Below, piece by piece: positions 18,857-29,800 of a DNA stretch of 64,000 nt. The position numbers and the translations under genes are program-made. Source of the DNA: Nitrospirota bacterium. GTDB taxonomy: Bacteria > Nitrospirota > JACRHL01. The stretch is taken from contig JAOUMB010000013.1 in the NCBI GenBank assembly GCA_029881725.1, positions 1 through 64,000 of the forward strand, given 5' to 3'. The notes under the pieces were generated by a model. The model searched no databases. It had not been told where the DNA came from and saw nothing but the letters and a program-made list of their open reading frames with translations. Each line of letters starts with the position of its first letter. The first letter of the stretch is position 1.

Positions 18857-19465
18857 CTAACCCAGCCCCAGAATGGCCCGCGCCTGCATGCCCGCCTGGG
18901 TGCGGTTATCGGCCCCCAGCTTGGACAGCAGGATACTTACGTACTGCTTGACGGTGCCTTCCGACAGGCACAGTCGATCGGCAATTTCACGGTTGGAGCG
19001 CCCCTCGGCCAGCTCTGCCATCAGGGAGCGTTCCCGCTCGGTAAACTGGAGCGATCCCGCCGCCATGGCCGATGCCGTAATGCGTGGCCGCCAGATCTCC
19101 CCCGCCAGCACTTGGCGCACGGCGGTCAGAATGGTGTCGCCGGAGGCCGATTTGGGCACGTACCCGGCGGCCCCGGCGTTCAGGCAGTAGTCGATGGCGT
19201 GCGGGTTTTCATCCGCCGACACCACAATCACCGGAATTTTCCTGGCCAGCGCACACACCCGCCGCACCCCCTGGACCCCGTCCATGCCGGGCATGGCCAG
19301 ATCAAGCAGGATCAGGTCGGGCCGGTCACCCCCGTCGTCAAGCGCCTGCGCCACATGCGCGAAGCAGGTGCCGGTGGACACACGCACAGGGCCGTTCAGC
19401 GCTTTCAGCCAGGCGCTTAGGGCGTCGCGGAACAGGCCGTGGTCGTCTGCCAGCAGGATGTGCAT
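18857..19465 (-). CDS. NarL/FixJ-type response regulator
   Basis: 202 residues. The receiver domain has the acidic pair ADDHG near the start and the phospho-acceptor Asp in LILLDLAMPGMDG. The C-terminal LuxR helix-turn-helix has FTERERSLMAELAEG, NREIADRLCLSEGTVKQY and LLSKLGADNRTQA. It is a phosphorylation-controlled transcription factor and the obvious partner of the hybrid kinase seven bases downstream. ATG 19465 is the natural start (MHILLADDHG). Confidence 0.93.
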   Translation of the reverse strand: MHILLADDHGLFRDALSAWLKALNGPVRVSTGTCFAHVAQALDDGGDRPDLILLDLAMPGMDGVQGVRRVCALARKIPVIVVSADENPHAIDYCLNAGAAGYVPKSASGDTILTAVRQVLAGEIWRPRITASAMAAGSLQFTERERSLMAELAEGRSNREIADRLCLSEGTVKQYVSILLSKLGADNRTQAGMQARAILGLG

Positions 19466-19493
19466 GGTGCTCCAGAATGTCTGCCCGACAGGC

Positions 19494-22172
19494 TTATGTC
19501 CTGCGTGACACCAGCCGGATCAGGGGCAGGGCGAGCAGCGTCAGCAGCACCAAGGCGTCCTCCAGAGGAGCATCGCCTCTGCGGACGGTGCACCCACCGC
19601 CCCCGCCGTTATCGTTTTCTGTCTCTTGAGCCACCGCCAGGTTGGTATTTAAGCCTCCGTTTAGGTCCGCCATAATGGTGGACAGGGTTTCCGCCGTCGG
19701 TGGAGTGGGTGTGACCCACTGGTTGACCGATGTCGTAGGCAGGTGCGGGGGGGAATCGTCCCCATCCTGCTCGGCCACGCACATCGGTTTTGCCAGGGTT
19801 GCCTTGTTTGCCCGAGTCCGGGTGCCGTCCGGCAGCGAAATCAGGGTGCCGTACTCCTGGTCGTGCTCGTACTCTCCGATCCAGTAAGTGCCGGTTTCGG
19901 CCAGCCCGGCAAACAGCATGGCGTGCTCACCCTCGGCCATTTCCCACTCGTGCAGTCCCATATAACGTTCGAATTCCAGTCCCTCGCAGTGGCTGTGGGC
20001 CTCCCGCAGGGGCATCGGCTCGGGGGCCATGGTGGGCGTATACAGGTATTCCACCTCATTTTCTTCCCCATCGTCCTCTTCTTCCGGCTCGATCACGCGG
20101 ATCAGCGGAGGCGGCTCGGAGACCACCTTCCAGTAGCCGTCCCGGTCCAGGTCGTTGACGTTGATCCACGTTTGCTGCGGCTCCTGCCCGTTGGGTGTGG
20201 GTACGTATGCCAGGGTCGAGTTTTGAAAACCGTTGGCGGGACCCGCGAAAAACCAGCGGAAGCCGGTTTGCTGATTCAGCGCGCGTACTTCGTCCACCAG
20301 GGCGTCACCGGGATAGAACAGGGCGTCGGGGGTACCCACCATGTCCCAGGTGCCCGCCGTTTGGGAACGGGTCCACAGGTAGGCGCCATTTTCCGTGTTC
20401 AAGGGCAGACGGAACTCGGCCGGGTTGTTCATGTCGGCCGTCTCCGGCGTTCCTTTCGGGTAAACCCGCGACATGGTGCGCAGGGAATAGGGCCGTGCCG
20501 CATACCCCGGCGCGACTGAATACCAGCGTGGAGAGGTGAGGTTTCCATCCTGCAGAACCACGTCCTGGCCGTTGCTTACCGCCTGTCTGGCGATTTCCAC
20601 CAGCACGTCGGGATGCAGAAAGTCGGACGCGCTGTTGTTGGTGAAGAAGTTGGACCCGTCGGTGCGGTTGCTGTACTCCCGCATGCTGTACTCCCAGGTG
20701 ACCCGATGCCGTGTGTACAGACTGCTCCCGGTATTGTCGCCGGCAAGCATGTCATTGTATGCGGAACGCATGGGCGCCGGGTCTCCGGGGCGCCAACTCC
20801 ACACCGCCCAGCGCAGGCGGTCGTAGGAGGACTCAGTGGGCGGAACGTCCCATAGGTGCCGCTGTACGTTTTCCAGCGAGTTTTTCTTGCATCCCCAGGT
20901 TTTGTCTTCCAGACCAACACGCTGGTTTGAGTTGAGGTCGTGGTCGTTCCACAAGGCACCGACTGTGTATTTGGGAAGTATGTGGTACTCGTTCCCCAAC
21001 AGGAAGTCCATCTTGACGATGTTTATGTTCATGTTGGCTGCCTGCCACATGCGTGTCGGGGTGACCCGGTATTCTCCGAAATTAAACTTCCCGCCGCTTT
21101 TGTCGTAGAGGCAGCGAATCCACCAACTCGGGTCCCCCGGAATGTCCTGATCTCGGCCCTGGCTGTCCCCCTGCAGAATGTAAAATCCATCGGGGTTGTC
21201 GTTGCGTTCGAAGCGGTCTTTGGCGGCGGTGCTGTTTTCCGAAAAATTAATGGTGCCGACCTGCTTCACGAAATAATCCGGGAGGGTGCCATGCCACCCA
21301 AAGGCGATCCGATCCTCCCCGGCAGGAGTTTGTGCGTTCAGAAAGATGGAGTGGTCGGAGAGGATGATGATCCGCCGCTGAAGATCCACCATCTGCCGCT
21401 GTGTGGGCCAGCGGTTGCCGTTGCGCTGAAAATCGTCCAGGGTGTAGATGAGCGAATTGCCGGCTTGATCGTCCACCAGTTGCTGCACCAACAGTCCGCG
21501 GAGGGCGGCCTCCATGTAGTTGAACCACCATGTGCGGTCCGTATCGTTCATGTTCTTGACGCGATCGTCCCAGTTCTCGGTGTTGAGAATCTGATCTTCG
21601 AAATCGATGATGACGATCTCGTTCTGGTTCTCCGGGCGGTTCAGCCACCCGGCAATGTCGCGGAGGTTGTAAAGTACTGGACGCCAATTGCTGTTTTTGG
21701 GGTTGTAGTGAAAGGTCACCAGGGCGTTGAAATAGACGGTGGCGTCCTTGATCGGCACCGTCGTGACGTCCAATTCGACGTAGCGTGCGCCGATGGACAA
21801 CTGCTCCGGAATGGTGAACGTCTGGTTGGGGCCAACCAGACCGGTAAAATAGGCCCTGGAATCCCAATCTCCCCCACCCACGCCGCGCCGGGCGTTGGCG
21901 GCGTTGTGGCTGCCGATGTGCATGGTGTTGGTGATCGGCAAGTCCAGCGCCATATCGCGCTGACTTTTTAATGCCCACCAGATGCCATCGCGGTGGAACG
22001 CGAACATGTAGGCTTCCAGGGAACCCGGAAATTCCCGCCACGCTTTTGTGTTTGAGGTATGCACCCCGTCATGCGGCGTGTCGCTGTGCGCCCATGCGGC
22101 TGCGGCGAACGCACACAGCCCCACCATCAAGATTGTAACGGCACCTACGGTTTTGATTTCGGATCCTCCCAT
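19494..22172 (-). CDS. Large exported PI-PLC-X-like protein with C-terminal sorting signal
   Basis: About 892 residues (ATG 22172, preceded in frame by TTG). Signal peptide to about residue 29. Residues about 80-340 resemble the phosphatidylinositol-specific phospholipase C X domain: MHIGSHNAAN, with the first catalytic-type His, ARYVELDV, and a second His in VTFHYNP, then NEIVIIDFEDQ. A middle region lacks recognisable domains. Near residue 740 a DUF1566/lectin-like block reads AHSHCEGLEF, YWIGEY and ANKATLAKPMCV. The tail is GGGGGC, a hydrophobic helix and RRT, a tripartite cell-surface sorting signal. Function could be phospholipid or GPI-like substrate cleavage at the surface; catalytic competence is not proven. 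Confidence 0.75.
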   Translation of the reverse strand: MGGSEIKTVGAVTILMVGLCAFAAAAWAHSDTPHDGVHTSNTKAWREFPGSLEAYMFAFHRDGIWWALKSQRDMALDLPITNTMHIGSHNAANARRGVGGGDWDSRAYFTGLVGPNQTFTIPEQLSIGARYVELDVTTVPIKDATVYFNALVTFHYNPKNSNWRPVLYNLRDIAGWLNRPENQNEIVIIDFEDQILNTENWDDRVKNMNDTDRTWWFNYMEAALRGLLVQQLVDDQAGNSLIYTLDDFQRNGNRWPTQRQMVDLQRRIIILSDHSIFLNAQTPAGEDRIAFGWHGTLPDYFVKQVGTINFSENSTAAKDRFERNDNPDGFYILQGDSQGRDQDIPGDPSWWIRCLYDKSGGKFNFGEYRVTPTRMWQAANMNINIVKMDFLLGNEYHILPKYTVGALWNDHDLNSNQRVGLEDKTWGCKKNSLENVQRHLWDVPPTESSYDRLRWAVWSWRPGDPAPMRSAYNDMLAGDNTGSSLYTRHRVTWEYSMREYSNRTDGSNFFTNNSASDFLHPDVLVEIARQAVSNGQDVVLQDGNLTSPRWYSVAPGYAARPYSLRTMSRVYPKGTPETADMNNPAEFRLPLNTENGAYLWTRSQTAGTWDMVGTPDALFYPGDALVDEVRALNQQTGFRWFFAGPANGFQNSTLAYVPTPNGQEPQQTWINVNDLDRDGYWKVVSEPPPLIRVIEPEEEDDGEENEVEYLYTPTMAPEPMPLREAHSHCEGLEFERYMGLHEWEMAEGEHAMLFAGLAETGTYWIGEYEHDQEYGTLISLPDGTRTRANKATLAKPMCVAEQDGDDSPPHLPTTSVNQWVTPTPPTAETLSTIMADLNGGLNTNLAVAQETENDNGGGGGCTVRRGDAPLEDALVLLTLLALPLIRLVSRRT

Positions 22173-22408
22173 CAAGTCTGGCCTCCATAGACTATATCAA
22201 TAAGGATTCGTGCCCACCATTCACCAAAGTTAGGAATTTTTCGCCCCGGGACAGACGCCTTCGCGTTCCGCCCCTGCCTCAGGGGTGCGGGGGGGCGTGT
22301 CCGGGTGCCGGTGACGTGGTGACGCGGTGGGGGAAGTGGATTGCATCCGGCCCCACAAAGGCTTCACGGTCCGGTCTCGAATATCCGAAAAGGACCCACA
22401 AGGACGTT

Positions 22409-23017
22409 ATGACACGCAACGCCACATTTACCATCGGCTTGTTTTTCATGCTGTTTCTGACGGGGGGATGCGCCTCGCTCGGGGGCGGCAGAGCACTGGC
22501 GCCGGACGAGGGGGTGGTGTTCGGCTCCGTGCGCATGCATTTTGTGGATGAATCCGGTCAGCCCGTAGTGCCGGACAATACCCATGGCGTGTTCGAAATA
22601 TTTGTCGGCAGGCCGGGCAAGGGATTGCTCGCGCGCTATCTGTCTGCCCCTCCGGTGCTGTCCATGTTCCCCAGCCAGAAACGCATCGTCGGCGGACTGG
22701 GGGGAGCCACCGGGTTTTCCCGACATCTGGCGTCCGGAGAATATGCCATCTATAAGGTGCGCATCCATTTGGACGGCCGCTACCTGGAGGCCTATCCTGA
22801 AATTCGCTTCCCCGTGGTGAGTGGTCGGGCCAACTATCTGGGCGCTCTGGAACTGGATCTGGTCACACGTAACACGGTATCCCACGGCATTGTGGTGGAC
22901 CGGATCACCGGCTGGCGGGTGACCGACGCCTATCCCCAGGACGTGACCGCGTTCCGCAAGCATCACCCGGAGTTGCCCATGCCGCTGACTGCCCGCCTGA
23001 TGGAGTCCCAGCCCTAG
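22409..23017 (+). CDS. Lipoprotein, unknown function
   Basis: 202 residues from ATG 22409, preceded by AAGGA. The signal peptide ends in the lipobox LTGGC, so the mature protein is acylated and placed in the inner or outer membrane. The mature part contains VFGSVRMHFVDESGQPV and HLASGEYAIYKVRIHLDGR, a beta-sandwich-like pattern of carboxypeptidase-regulatory type. No close family recognised. It is divergent from the PI-PLC-like gene and 76 bases ahead of the glycosyltransferase gene on the same strand. Confidence 0.72.
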   Translation: MTRNATFTIGLFFMLFLTGGCASLGGGRALAPDEGVVFGSVRMHFVDESGQPVVPDNTHGVFEIFVGRPGKGLLARYLSAPPVLSMFPSQKRIVGGLGGATGFSRHLASGEYAIYKVRIHLDGRYLEAYPEIRFPVVSGRANYLGALELDLVTRNTVSHGIVVDRITGWRVTDAYPQDVTAFRKHHPELPMPLTARLMESQP

Positions 23018-23093
23018 CCTCCGCCGGGGAGGTATCTCCGCTGTGTGCTAGGATGTCCCGATGTGTCTGTAATCCGTAGGTTCGGGAGGTCGA

Positions 23094-24887
23094 ATGGCCA
23101 ACATTGACGGTTGGTTCCGCGAGGCGATTCAATTTAATAGCGAGGGAAGCGCTGCCCAGGCTCTGGAGCGCTGCCGCAAGATATTGAAAAAGGTTCCCAA
23201 ACACCCCGGTGCCCTCGCGCTGGCAGGCGTGCTGAGCATGGATCGGGGGGATGCCAAAGAGGCCATCCAATATCTGCAAAAGGCGGTAAAAATCCACCCC
23301 GGAGACGGCTCCGTGCATCTGGTGCTGGCCCGCGCGTTTCGGTCCACCGGCGATCACGCGGGCGCTCGCAAGGCATTGGAACAGGCCACAGGCCGTGGCC
23401 AGTCTGGTGCCCGGCTGTTTTTTGAGCAGGGTCTGCTGGCGATGGAAGAGGGGCAGGTGAGTGACTCGATCCGCCTGCTCGGCAAGGCGGTCACCCTCAC
23501 CCCGACCAGTCCGGAGTTCGCCTTTGAACTGGGGGTGGCCAAGGGCATCGCGCTGGATTTCCCCGGATGTGTCCAGGCTTTCGAGCGTGCCGCCGCATTG
23601 CGTCCTGGGCACGCGCTGTCCGAGGATCAGGCGCTGTTTTTTACCCTCTACGATGAAACGCTGTCACTTGCCGAGGTGCGTGCCCGCCATGACAAATGGG
23701 GCAGTGAACAGATGGCGCGGCTCCAGAACCTTTCTCCGATCGTCCACACCAACCGGCCCGATCCGGAACGGCCGCTGCGGGTAGGGTTGATCTCCGGCGA
23801 CTTTCGCCAGCACGCAGTGACCTATTTTTTGCAGCCGCTGCTTACCCACCCGAATCCTGACGTGTTTGAGCTCACCTGTTATGCGAACGTGGAAAAACCG
23901 GACGCGGTGACCGAAGTACAGCGCTCCCTGGTGCCCCGCTGGCGGGATATTGTTTACGACACGGATGCGCAGGTGGCCCAAAGGATTCGTGAGGATGGCA
24001 TCGACATCCTGATCGATCTTTCCGGGCACAGCACCGGCAACCGGTTGCGGGTAATGGCTCTGCGTCCGGCACCGGTGCAGGCCACCTGGTTGGGACATCC
24101 GTCCACCACCGGTCTGCCCACTGTGGATTACCGCCTCACCGACCGGGAGTTGGACCCGCCCGGCACCGAGCGGTTCTATCGGGAGCGGCACGCGTATATC
24201 GAGGGCGGATTCTGTGCCTACGAGCCGCCGCCGGACTCCGTGGCGCCAGAGGTCGGCCCCCTTCCTGCAGTTGCCAATGGGCATGTGACCTTCGGCAGCG
24301 TCATGAACCCGCGCAAGATCAACGAGCGGGTCATTGGCCTTTGGAGCCGGGTGTTGACTCAGGTGCCAGGATCACAATTGAAACTGCTGCGTTCCACCTT
24401 CCGGCGTGGGGAGATGCGCGAAAAATTCCTTGAGGCTTTCGAGGCCCACGGGGTGGATCGGTCACGGGTAGAGATCACCGGTGACGACAACTCCGGTTGG
24501 GACGATGTACTGGGATTTTACAATACGGTGGACCTTTCCATGGACACGTTCCGCTACAACGGCCACACCACCACCTGCGAGGCCCTGTGGATGGGGGTTC
24601 CGGTGGTGGCCCTGTCCGGTGAGGCGTATATCGGCCGGGTTGGGCAGGCGCTGTATGCGATGCTGGACCTGCCGGAGATGGTGGCTGAAAGCGAGGACGC
24701 CTTTGTATCGCTGGCAGTGGGGTTGGCCAACGACACGAGCCGTTTGTCTGCGTTACGTGCCGGCATGCGCGATCGGATGCGTGCCAGCCGTCTGCTGGAT
24801 GCGGAGGGGTTTACGGCCGCGTTTGCCGACTCCTTGCGCAGAATGTGGCGGGAGTGGTGCGCGGAAAAGGCGTCCCGTCCCGGTTGA
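23094..24887 (+). CDS. TPR protein with SPINDLY/OGT-type glycosyltransferase domain (GT41)
   Basis: 597 residues. TPR repeats span about 1-190 (ALERCRKILKKVPKHPGALALAG, located only approximately). From about residue 215 the GT41 domain follows: LRVGLISGDFRQHAVTYFLQ, HSTGNRLRVMALRPAPVQAT, WLGHPSTTGLPTVDYRLTD and the C-terminal VTFGSVMNPRKINERVI with DTFRYNGHTTTCEALWMGVP. These are hallmarks of O-linked GlcNAc or fucose transferases acting on Ser/Thr. It is cytosolic (no signal peptide); the acceptor protein is unknown. ATG 23094 follows GGGAGG. It sits between two lipoprotein genes on the same strand. Confidence 0.9.
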   Translation: MANIDGWFREAIQFNSEGSAAQALERCRKILKKVPKHPGALALAGVLSMDRGDAKEAIQYLQKAVKIHPGDGSVHLVLARAFRSTGDHAGARKALEQATGRGQSGARLFFEQGLLAMEEGQVSDSIRLLGKAVTLTPTSPEFAFELGVAKGIALDFPGCVQAFERAAALRPGHALSEDQALFFTLYDETLSLAEVRARHDKWGSEQMARLQNLSPIVHTNRPDPERPLRVGLISGDFRQHAVTYFLQPLLTHPNPDVFELTCYANVEKPDAVTEVQRSLVPRWRDIVYDTDAQVAQRIREDGIDILIDLSGHSTGNRLRVMALRPAPVQATWLGHPSTTGLPTVDYRLTDRELDPPGTERFYRERHAYIEGGFCAYEPPPDSVAPEVGPLPAVANGHVTFGSVMNPRKINERVIGLWSRVLTQVPGSQLKLLRSTFRRGEMREKFLEAFEAHGVDRSRVEITGDDNSGWDDVLGFYNTVDLSMDTFRYNGHTTTCEALWMGVPVVALSGEAYIGRVGQALYAMLDLPEMVAESEDAFVSLAVGLANDTSRLSALRAGMRDRMRASRLLDAEGFTAAFADSLRRMWREWCAEKASRPG

Positions 24888-24978
24888 TCCCGTCCCGACG
24901 CCCCGGATATGCTGTCGGGCGACATGCGAGTATCCGGTTTTTCCGGTGCTCGGCCAATTGATTGAGGGGAGAGAATCC

Positions 24979-25656
24979 ATGCAGCGAGGGACTGTCGTGC
25001 TCCGCATCCTTTGCGGATTGGCGCTGGTGATATCCACGGCCTGCAAGCCGTCCGAGCCGCCGCCTCCACCCAAGGTGGAGGCACCGCCTCCCGTTGCAGC
25101 GCCTCCGGCAGCAAAGAAGCCGGACCCCGTGGCTCAGGTGGTCAAAAAAGGGGGGGGCTGGGTGCTTGAATTAACTCCCCCGATGCAGGATGCCCTCCAG
25201 CGCACGCATCCGTACTTCAAGGCCTGGGAGATGGGGGATTTCTTTGCCCCTTCCGTTGCCCACTACAAGATCACCCGACGGCAGGTGCCGTGGGGCGTGG
25301 TGGCCGACTTCAATGGAGATGGAATCTCGGACGCGATGTTAATGGGGCGCGACGCCACCTACCGGATGCGGGTGGCGATCCTGTCCGGCCCGGACGGGTT
25401 TCAGGTGCAGACCCTGTCCCGTTCCCGATTCCAGGAGATCGAGGGTCGCAAGGGCCTGGAAACCTATGTGATGTACCATCCTCCCGGCGTGGTGCGAGAG
25501 TATCTGGATCCGGAATTTGGCGACGACGAATCCGGCAGTGGATGGAAAAAACGCAAGGTACCCCACGAAGCCTTCAAGGAGGTATACGACGAGGTGGGTG
25601 GAACCGTGTATTACTTTGAGGAAGGCAACTGGAAAGACGTGGTTCCAGCCAGATAG
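24979..25656 (+). CDS. Lipoprotein with a proline-rich linker and a Ca-type loop
   Basis: 225 residues from ATG 24979 with GGGGAGAG upstream. The lipobox is VISTAC. A Pro-rich linker (EPPPPPKVEAPPP) spans about residues 26-50 and could cross part of the periplasm. The globular part contains VADFNGDGISDAMLM, a DxDxDG-like loop of the FG-GAP/VCBS type that binds calcium. It could be a periplasmic scaffold. No enzymatic motif is seen. It converges on the adenosine kinase gene with a 24-base gap. Confidence 0.72.
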   Translation: MQRGTVVLRILCGLALVISTACKPSEPPPPPKVEAPPPVAAPPAAKKPDPVAQVVKKGGGWVLELTPPMQDALQRTHPYFKAWEMGDFFAPSVAHYKITRRQVPWGVVADFNGDGISDAMLMGRDATYRMRVAILSGPDGFQVQTLSRSRFQEIEGRKGLETYVMYHPPGVVREYLDPEFGDDESGSGWKKRKVPHEAFKEVYDEVGGTVYYFEEGNWKDVVPAR

Positions 25657-25680
25657 CCTGTCGGAACCGGACGGCCGGGG

Positions 25681-26673
25681 TTATTTGAGCAACACCTCGA
25701 TCTCTTCCTTTGTAAATTTCCGTCCCATGCGTGCGCCCAATTGACTCACCACCCGGCCCGCCGCGTGGCTTCCCAAGTGACCTGCCTGCTTCCACGATAG
25801 GCCGTTGGTGATGCCGTACAGCACGCCGGCGGCATACATATCGCCCGCGCCGGTGGTGTCGATGGCGTCCACGTCCACCCCCTCGATGGGGAGCAGATCG
25901 CCGCCATGCATGATGATGGAGCCGTTCTTCCCCAAGGTCAGGCACACGTTCTCGGCGTGTTCGTGGATCAGCCGGGCACAGGAAACGGCGTCGTCCAGAC
26001 CGGTTAGCGCCTTGGCCTCCTCCTGATTGCAGAACAGCAGATCCACAGGGCCACGGATCAGATCCCAGAACACGTCCTTGCAGATGGAGATCAGGAACGG
26101 ATCGGAAACCGTGAGCGCGACCTTCACCCCTTCCTCCTGGGCAATCTCGATGGCGCGGATGGCGGCGGCGCGGGTTCCGGGGCTCGAAAACAGATACCCC
26201 TCCACATAGATGTATTTGGCGCGCGCAATCTGGTAGCGGTTCACATCGTCGGTGGACAGGCCGGTGGAGGCTCCCAGATGGGTGAGCATGGTGCGTTGGG
26301 CATCATTGGTGATCAGGATCACGCTGGTTCCGGTATCGCCGGAACCGGGTTCCACATCGCAGGTAATGCCCAGGTCGCGCAGTTCGCCCACATATAAACC
26401 GCCCATCTCGTCCGCGCCGGTCTTGCAGGCATAGGCGGCAGTGCCGCCAAAGTCGGCCACACCCACCACGGTGTTGCATGCCGAACCGCCGGAGCAGCGG
26501 TTGACTGCCTTGCCCTCCAGGCCCTCGAGCCCACTCAGGATGTGACGTTGCTGGGCCGCTTCCACCAGGGTCATTACCCCCTTCTGGACGCCAATGGCCG
26601 CGAGAAAATCATCATCCACCTGAACCTGAAGGTCCATGATGGCGTTGCCAATGCCGTATACGTCGTATGCCAT
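25681..26673 (-). CDS. PfkB-family sugar/nucleoside kinase, probably adenosine kinase
   Basis: 330 residues from ATG 26673 ([17 protein letters not shown]); an upstream in-frame start adds 30 unlike residues. The substrate motif [16 protein letters not shown] and the anion-hole motif [12 protein letters not shown] (about residue 270) are typical of PfkB kinases. The long form and the ending [12 protein letters not shown] match the bacterial adenosine-kinase group related to ribokinase. It would phosphorylate adenosine to AMP with ATP in purine salvage. It follows the convergent lipoprotein gene and stands 145 bases from the end of the next kinase gene. Confidence 0.85.
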   Translation of the reverse strand: MAYDVYGIGNAIMDLQVQVDDDFLAAIGVQKGVMTLVEAAQQRHILSGLEGLEGKAVNRCSGGSACNTVVGVADFGGTAAYACKTGADEMGGLYVGELRDLGITCDVEPGSGDTGTSVILITNDAQRTMLTHLGASTGLSTDDVNRYQIARAKYIYVEGYLFSSPGTRAAAIRAIEIAQEEGVKVALTVSDPFLISICKDVFWDLIRGPVDLLFCNQEEAKALTGLDDAVSCARLIHEHAENVCLTLGKNGSIIMHGGDLLPIEGVDVDAIDTTGAGDMYAAGVLYGITNGLSWKQAGHLGSHAAGRVVSQLGARMGRKFTKEEIEVLLK

Positions 26674-26818
26674 GAGGGCCGGTTCTTCCTTGAACGGGGC
26701 CGTGCGTCGGGTGAGCGCGCCGTGCCGGTTGTCGCCTGCGGGGACGGATCCTGCCGGAACCATATCGGTTACCCCAAGGGGGCAACTTTAAAGGATGTTC
26801 CCCTCGATCGACAACCGT

Positions 26819-29800
26819 TCAATGGGATTGGCCCGTCGCGAAGCCTTGTGCAGAGGCACTGGAAACGCGCATGGAGACCGGGTCGGCGGGCAGGGTGAAG
26901 GTGAATGTGGAGCCATTCCCCAATTCGCTCTGCACCGAAATCACCCCCCCGTGCAGTTGCACCAGTTCCCTGCAGATAAACAGTCCCAGTCCCAGCCCCT
27001 GATGAGTGTGCGCGTCACCTTTATCGATCTGATAAAAGCGCTGGAACACATGTGTCGCCTGCTCCGGGCTCATGCCGCGACCCGAGTCGCGCACAGAAAT
27101 CGCCACCATGGCCGGATCGTCCGCGGACCTTTCCGCATCCACCTCCACGGTGCCGCCCTCCGGGGTGAACTTAAGCGCATTGGTCAACAGGTTGGTCAGC
27201 ACCTGGGTGATGCGGTGTGGGTCGGCCACCACGCCGGGCAACGGATCCGGAATATGGTTGAGCAACACCACCCCTTTTTGCGTGGCCCGCTCGGCTACCG
27301 CTGCCAGTGCCCGTCCGGTCAGTTCCGCCACCCGCACCGGCACCGGGTCGATGGCCAGCTTGCCGGTTTCGAGCCGGGTGGCATCCACCAGATCATTAAT
27401 GATCAGGGTCATCTGGTTGCAGCTTTCCTCGATGTCCGTCAGATACTCGTCCTGCTCATCGGTGAGGGGACCCGCCAGGCCATCCTTGATGATCAGGGTG
27501 AACTCGCGGGCGCTGGTCAGGGGCGTCTTTAGCTCGTGGGACAGGGTGTGATAGAAACTCTGGATCTCCCGTTTGCTGGCCTCCAGTTCTCTCACCCGAT
27601 CCGATAGCTCGGCCTCCAGTTTCTTGTGTTCCGTAATATCGTGCACGGTACCGACCATGCGCACCGGCTTGCCGCTTGTCGTACTGCGGGTGACCTCGCC
27701 CTGTTCGCGCACGAAGCGGATTGTGCCGTCCGGCTGTACCACGCGGTGTTCCACGTCGTAATCGCGGGAGCCGCGCAGGGCCATGTCCACTCCTCCCGTT
27801 ACGATGTCCCGGTCCTCCGGGTGGACGGCCAGCAGAAACGAATCGTACGTGGCCGGAAACCGGTCCGGATCAAGGCCGAAAATCCGATAGATTTCCTCTG
27901 ACCAACTGAGCGCTCCGCTTTCAATGTCCCAGACCCAGTGCCCCAGGTGGGCGATCTGCTGTGCCAGGATCATCCCTTCGCTGCTTTCCTGAAGGGCGCG
28001 CTCCGCCTCCTTGCGTTCTGTCAGGTCGCGCACGATCCCTGAGTACTTGATTTTTCCGGCAATCTGCATGCGCCCCACCGAGAGCTCCGCAGGAAATTCG
28101 CTGCCGTCCTTGCGCCGGGCGCGCACCTCCCGGCTGTGAATAGACATCGGGTCCGCTTCCGTCGATTCCATGTCCTCCGGACGGGGACCGGTCTGATCCG
28201 GCATCAGCAGGGTGATGGGCTGTCCCGCCGCTTCCCGGGTGGGATATCCGAACATGGCTTCTGCGGCACTGTTAATGGTTTCGATGCGTCCATGATTGTC
28301 GATTGTGATGAGTGCATCCACCATGGTTTCCAGCACCGTGCGGTGGCGCACCACGCTGTCACGCAGCGCCAACTCCGCTTCCCGTGCTGCCTGATCCACG
28401 GAGTGGGCGGAGAGAATATTGGCAAAGGTGTGCAGGAACGGGTGAAGGGTGTCCACCAGGTCGGACGGATACCCACCATCCCGGTTGGCCAGGGTGACAA
28501 TCCCAACGGCTTTGGTTCCTTTGAATACCGGAACCGCCAGCAGACAGCGAAGCGGCGGATGACCCGGCGGCAGACCAGCAAGCCGGGAAACTTCCAGCGG
28601 ATGGTTCAGGATCACCGGCTCCCCGGAATTGACGACCCGCTCCACCAGTGAGTTCAGTCCGGAAACCACTGCCGCATCCGCCAGATGGTTGGTCTGCCAC
28701 TGGGCGCGCTCGGCGTTCCAGCCCATTTCAGTAGCCGCCTGGACCCGCAGGCACGGGGCGCCGTCCTGGCGTTTACAGATGTCTCCCATAAACCCGTAGC
28801 GGCTTCCGGTGGCGGTCATCAAGGCGTCCAGCAGCCGCTCAAAGGCGTGCCGTGGATCGCCGCCGGTGATGAACGCCCCCTGGGCGGCGCCAATGGCGTC
28901 CAGTTGTCGGATGACTCGGTCCCGAATCACCAGATTCCGCTGGGAAGCACGATAATATCCGGTTACAAAATACAGGATGGCCAGCGTGGCAAGCACACCT
29001 CCCGCCGCGCCGCCATAGAGCATCCGGGTGAATTTTTGCTCCCTTTCGGCCAGTAATGATTGCAGCAGGTCGTTGGCTTCGTCGTACAACACCATAACTG
29101 GCTTGTATAAGGTCTTTCCCTGCTCGTAAATGGTGTTCGCCGAATCCGGGCTCCGGGCATCCCACTCCTGCAATAATCTCCGGAATTGGTTGTCGGCCGC
29201 AGCCATGCGCACTCCAAACGGGGTCACCTGGGCGGCCAGTTCCGGCACGTATTCGGCGATGGCCCGCATGTCACGGACAAGCGCCTGAGTCTGCATGTTG
29301 AACTGGTCGTACAGCAGTTCCAGGCGGGCCCTTTCCACCTCGGAAAGGGCTTTGCCGGAGGCCCCTCTGATCTGTAGACCCAGCAAGGTGGTGGTGTCTT
29401 TCATCATAAGGGGGAGGCGGTGGACCTGAAGGTACATCAGATGATAGCTGGCCAGTTTCGGATCCAAAATCAGGGTGGAACGCTCAGCTACCGTATGGCG
29501 GATGGCATCGGTCTCGGCCAGTAACGACTGGATCCGTTCGGGGTGTGGCGTTTCTCCGGAAAACGCCAACTGAATGTTTTCACGGAGGGAAGCAAGTGGC
29601 CCCGCCACCTGAAACATGTTTGTTGCCGAGTGCAAGGCAAGCTGTTCAATCAAACCCGATGCGATATCGGCGGTATTCCCGGTGCCGCCGGTCATCGGCG
29701 GGTCACCGGTTTGTATTTGCGATCGCAACGATGCCTGATGCAGGCTGTACGACAGCCGGTTCAGATCCCGCAGGAAGCTGGCGCCACTCTGTTCCAGGCG

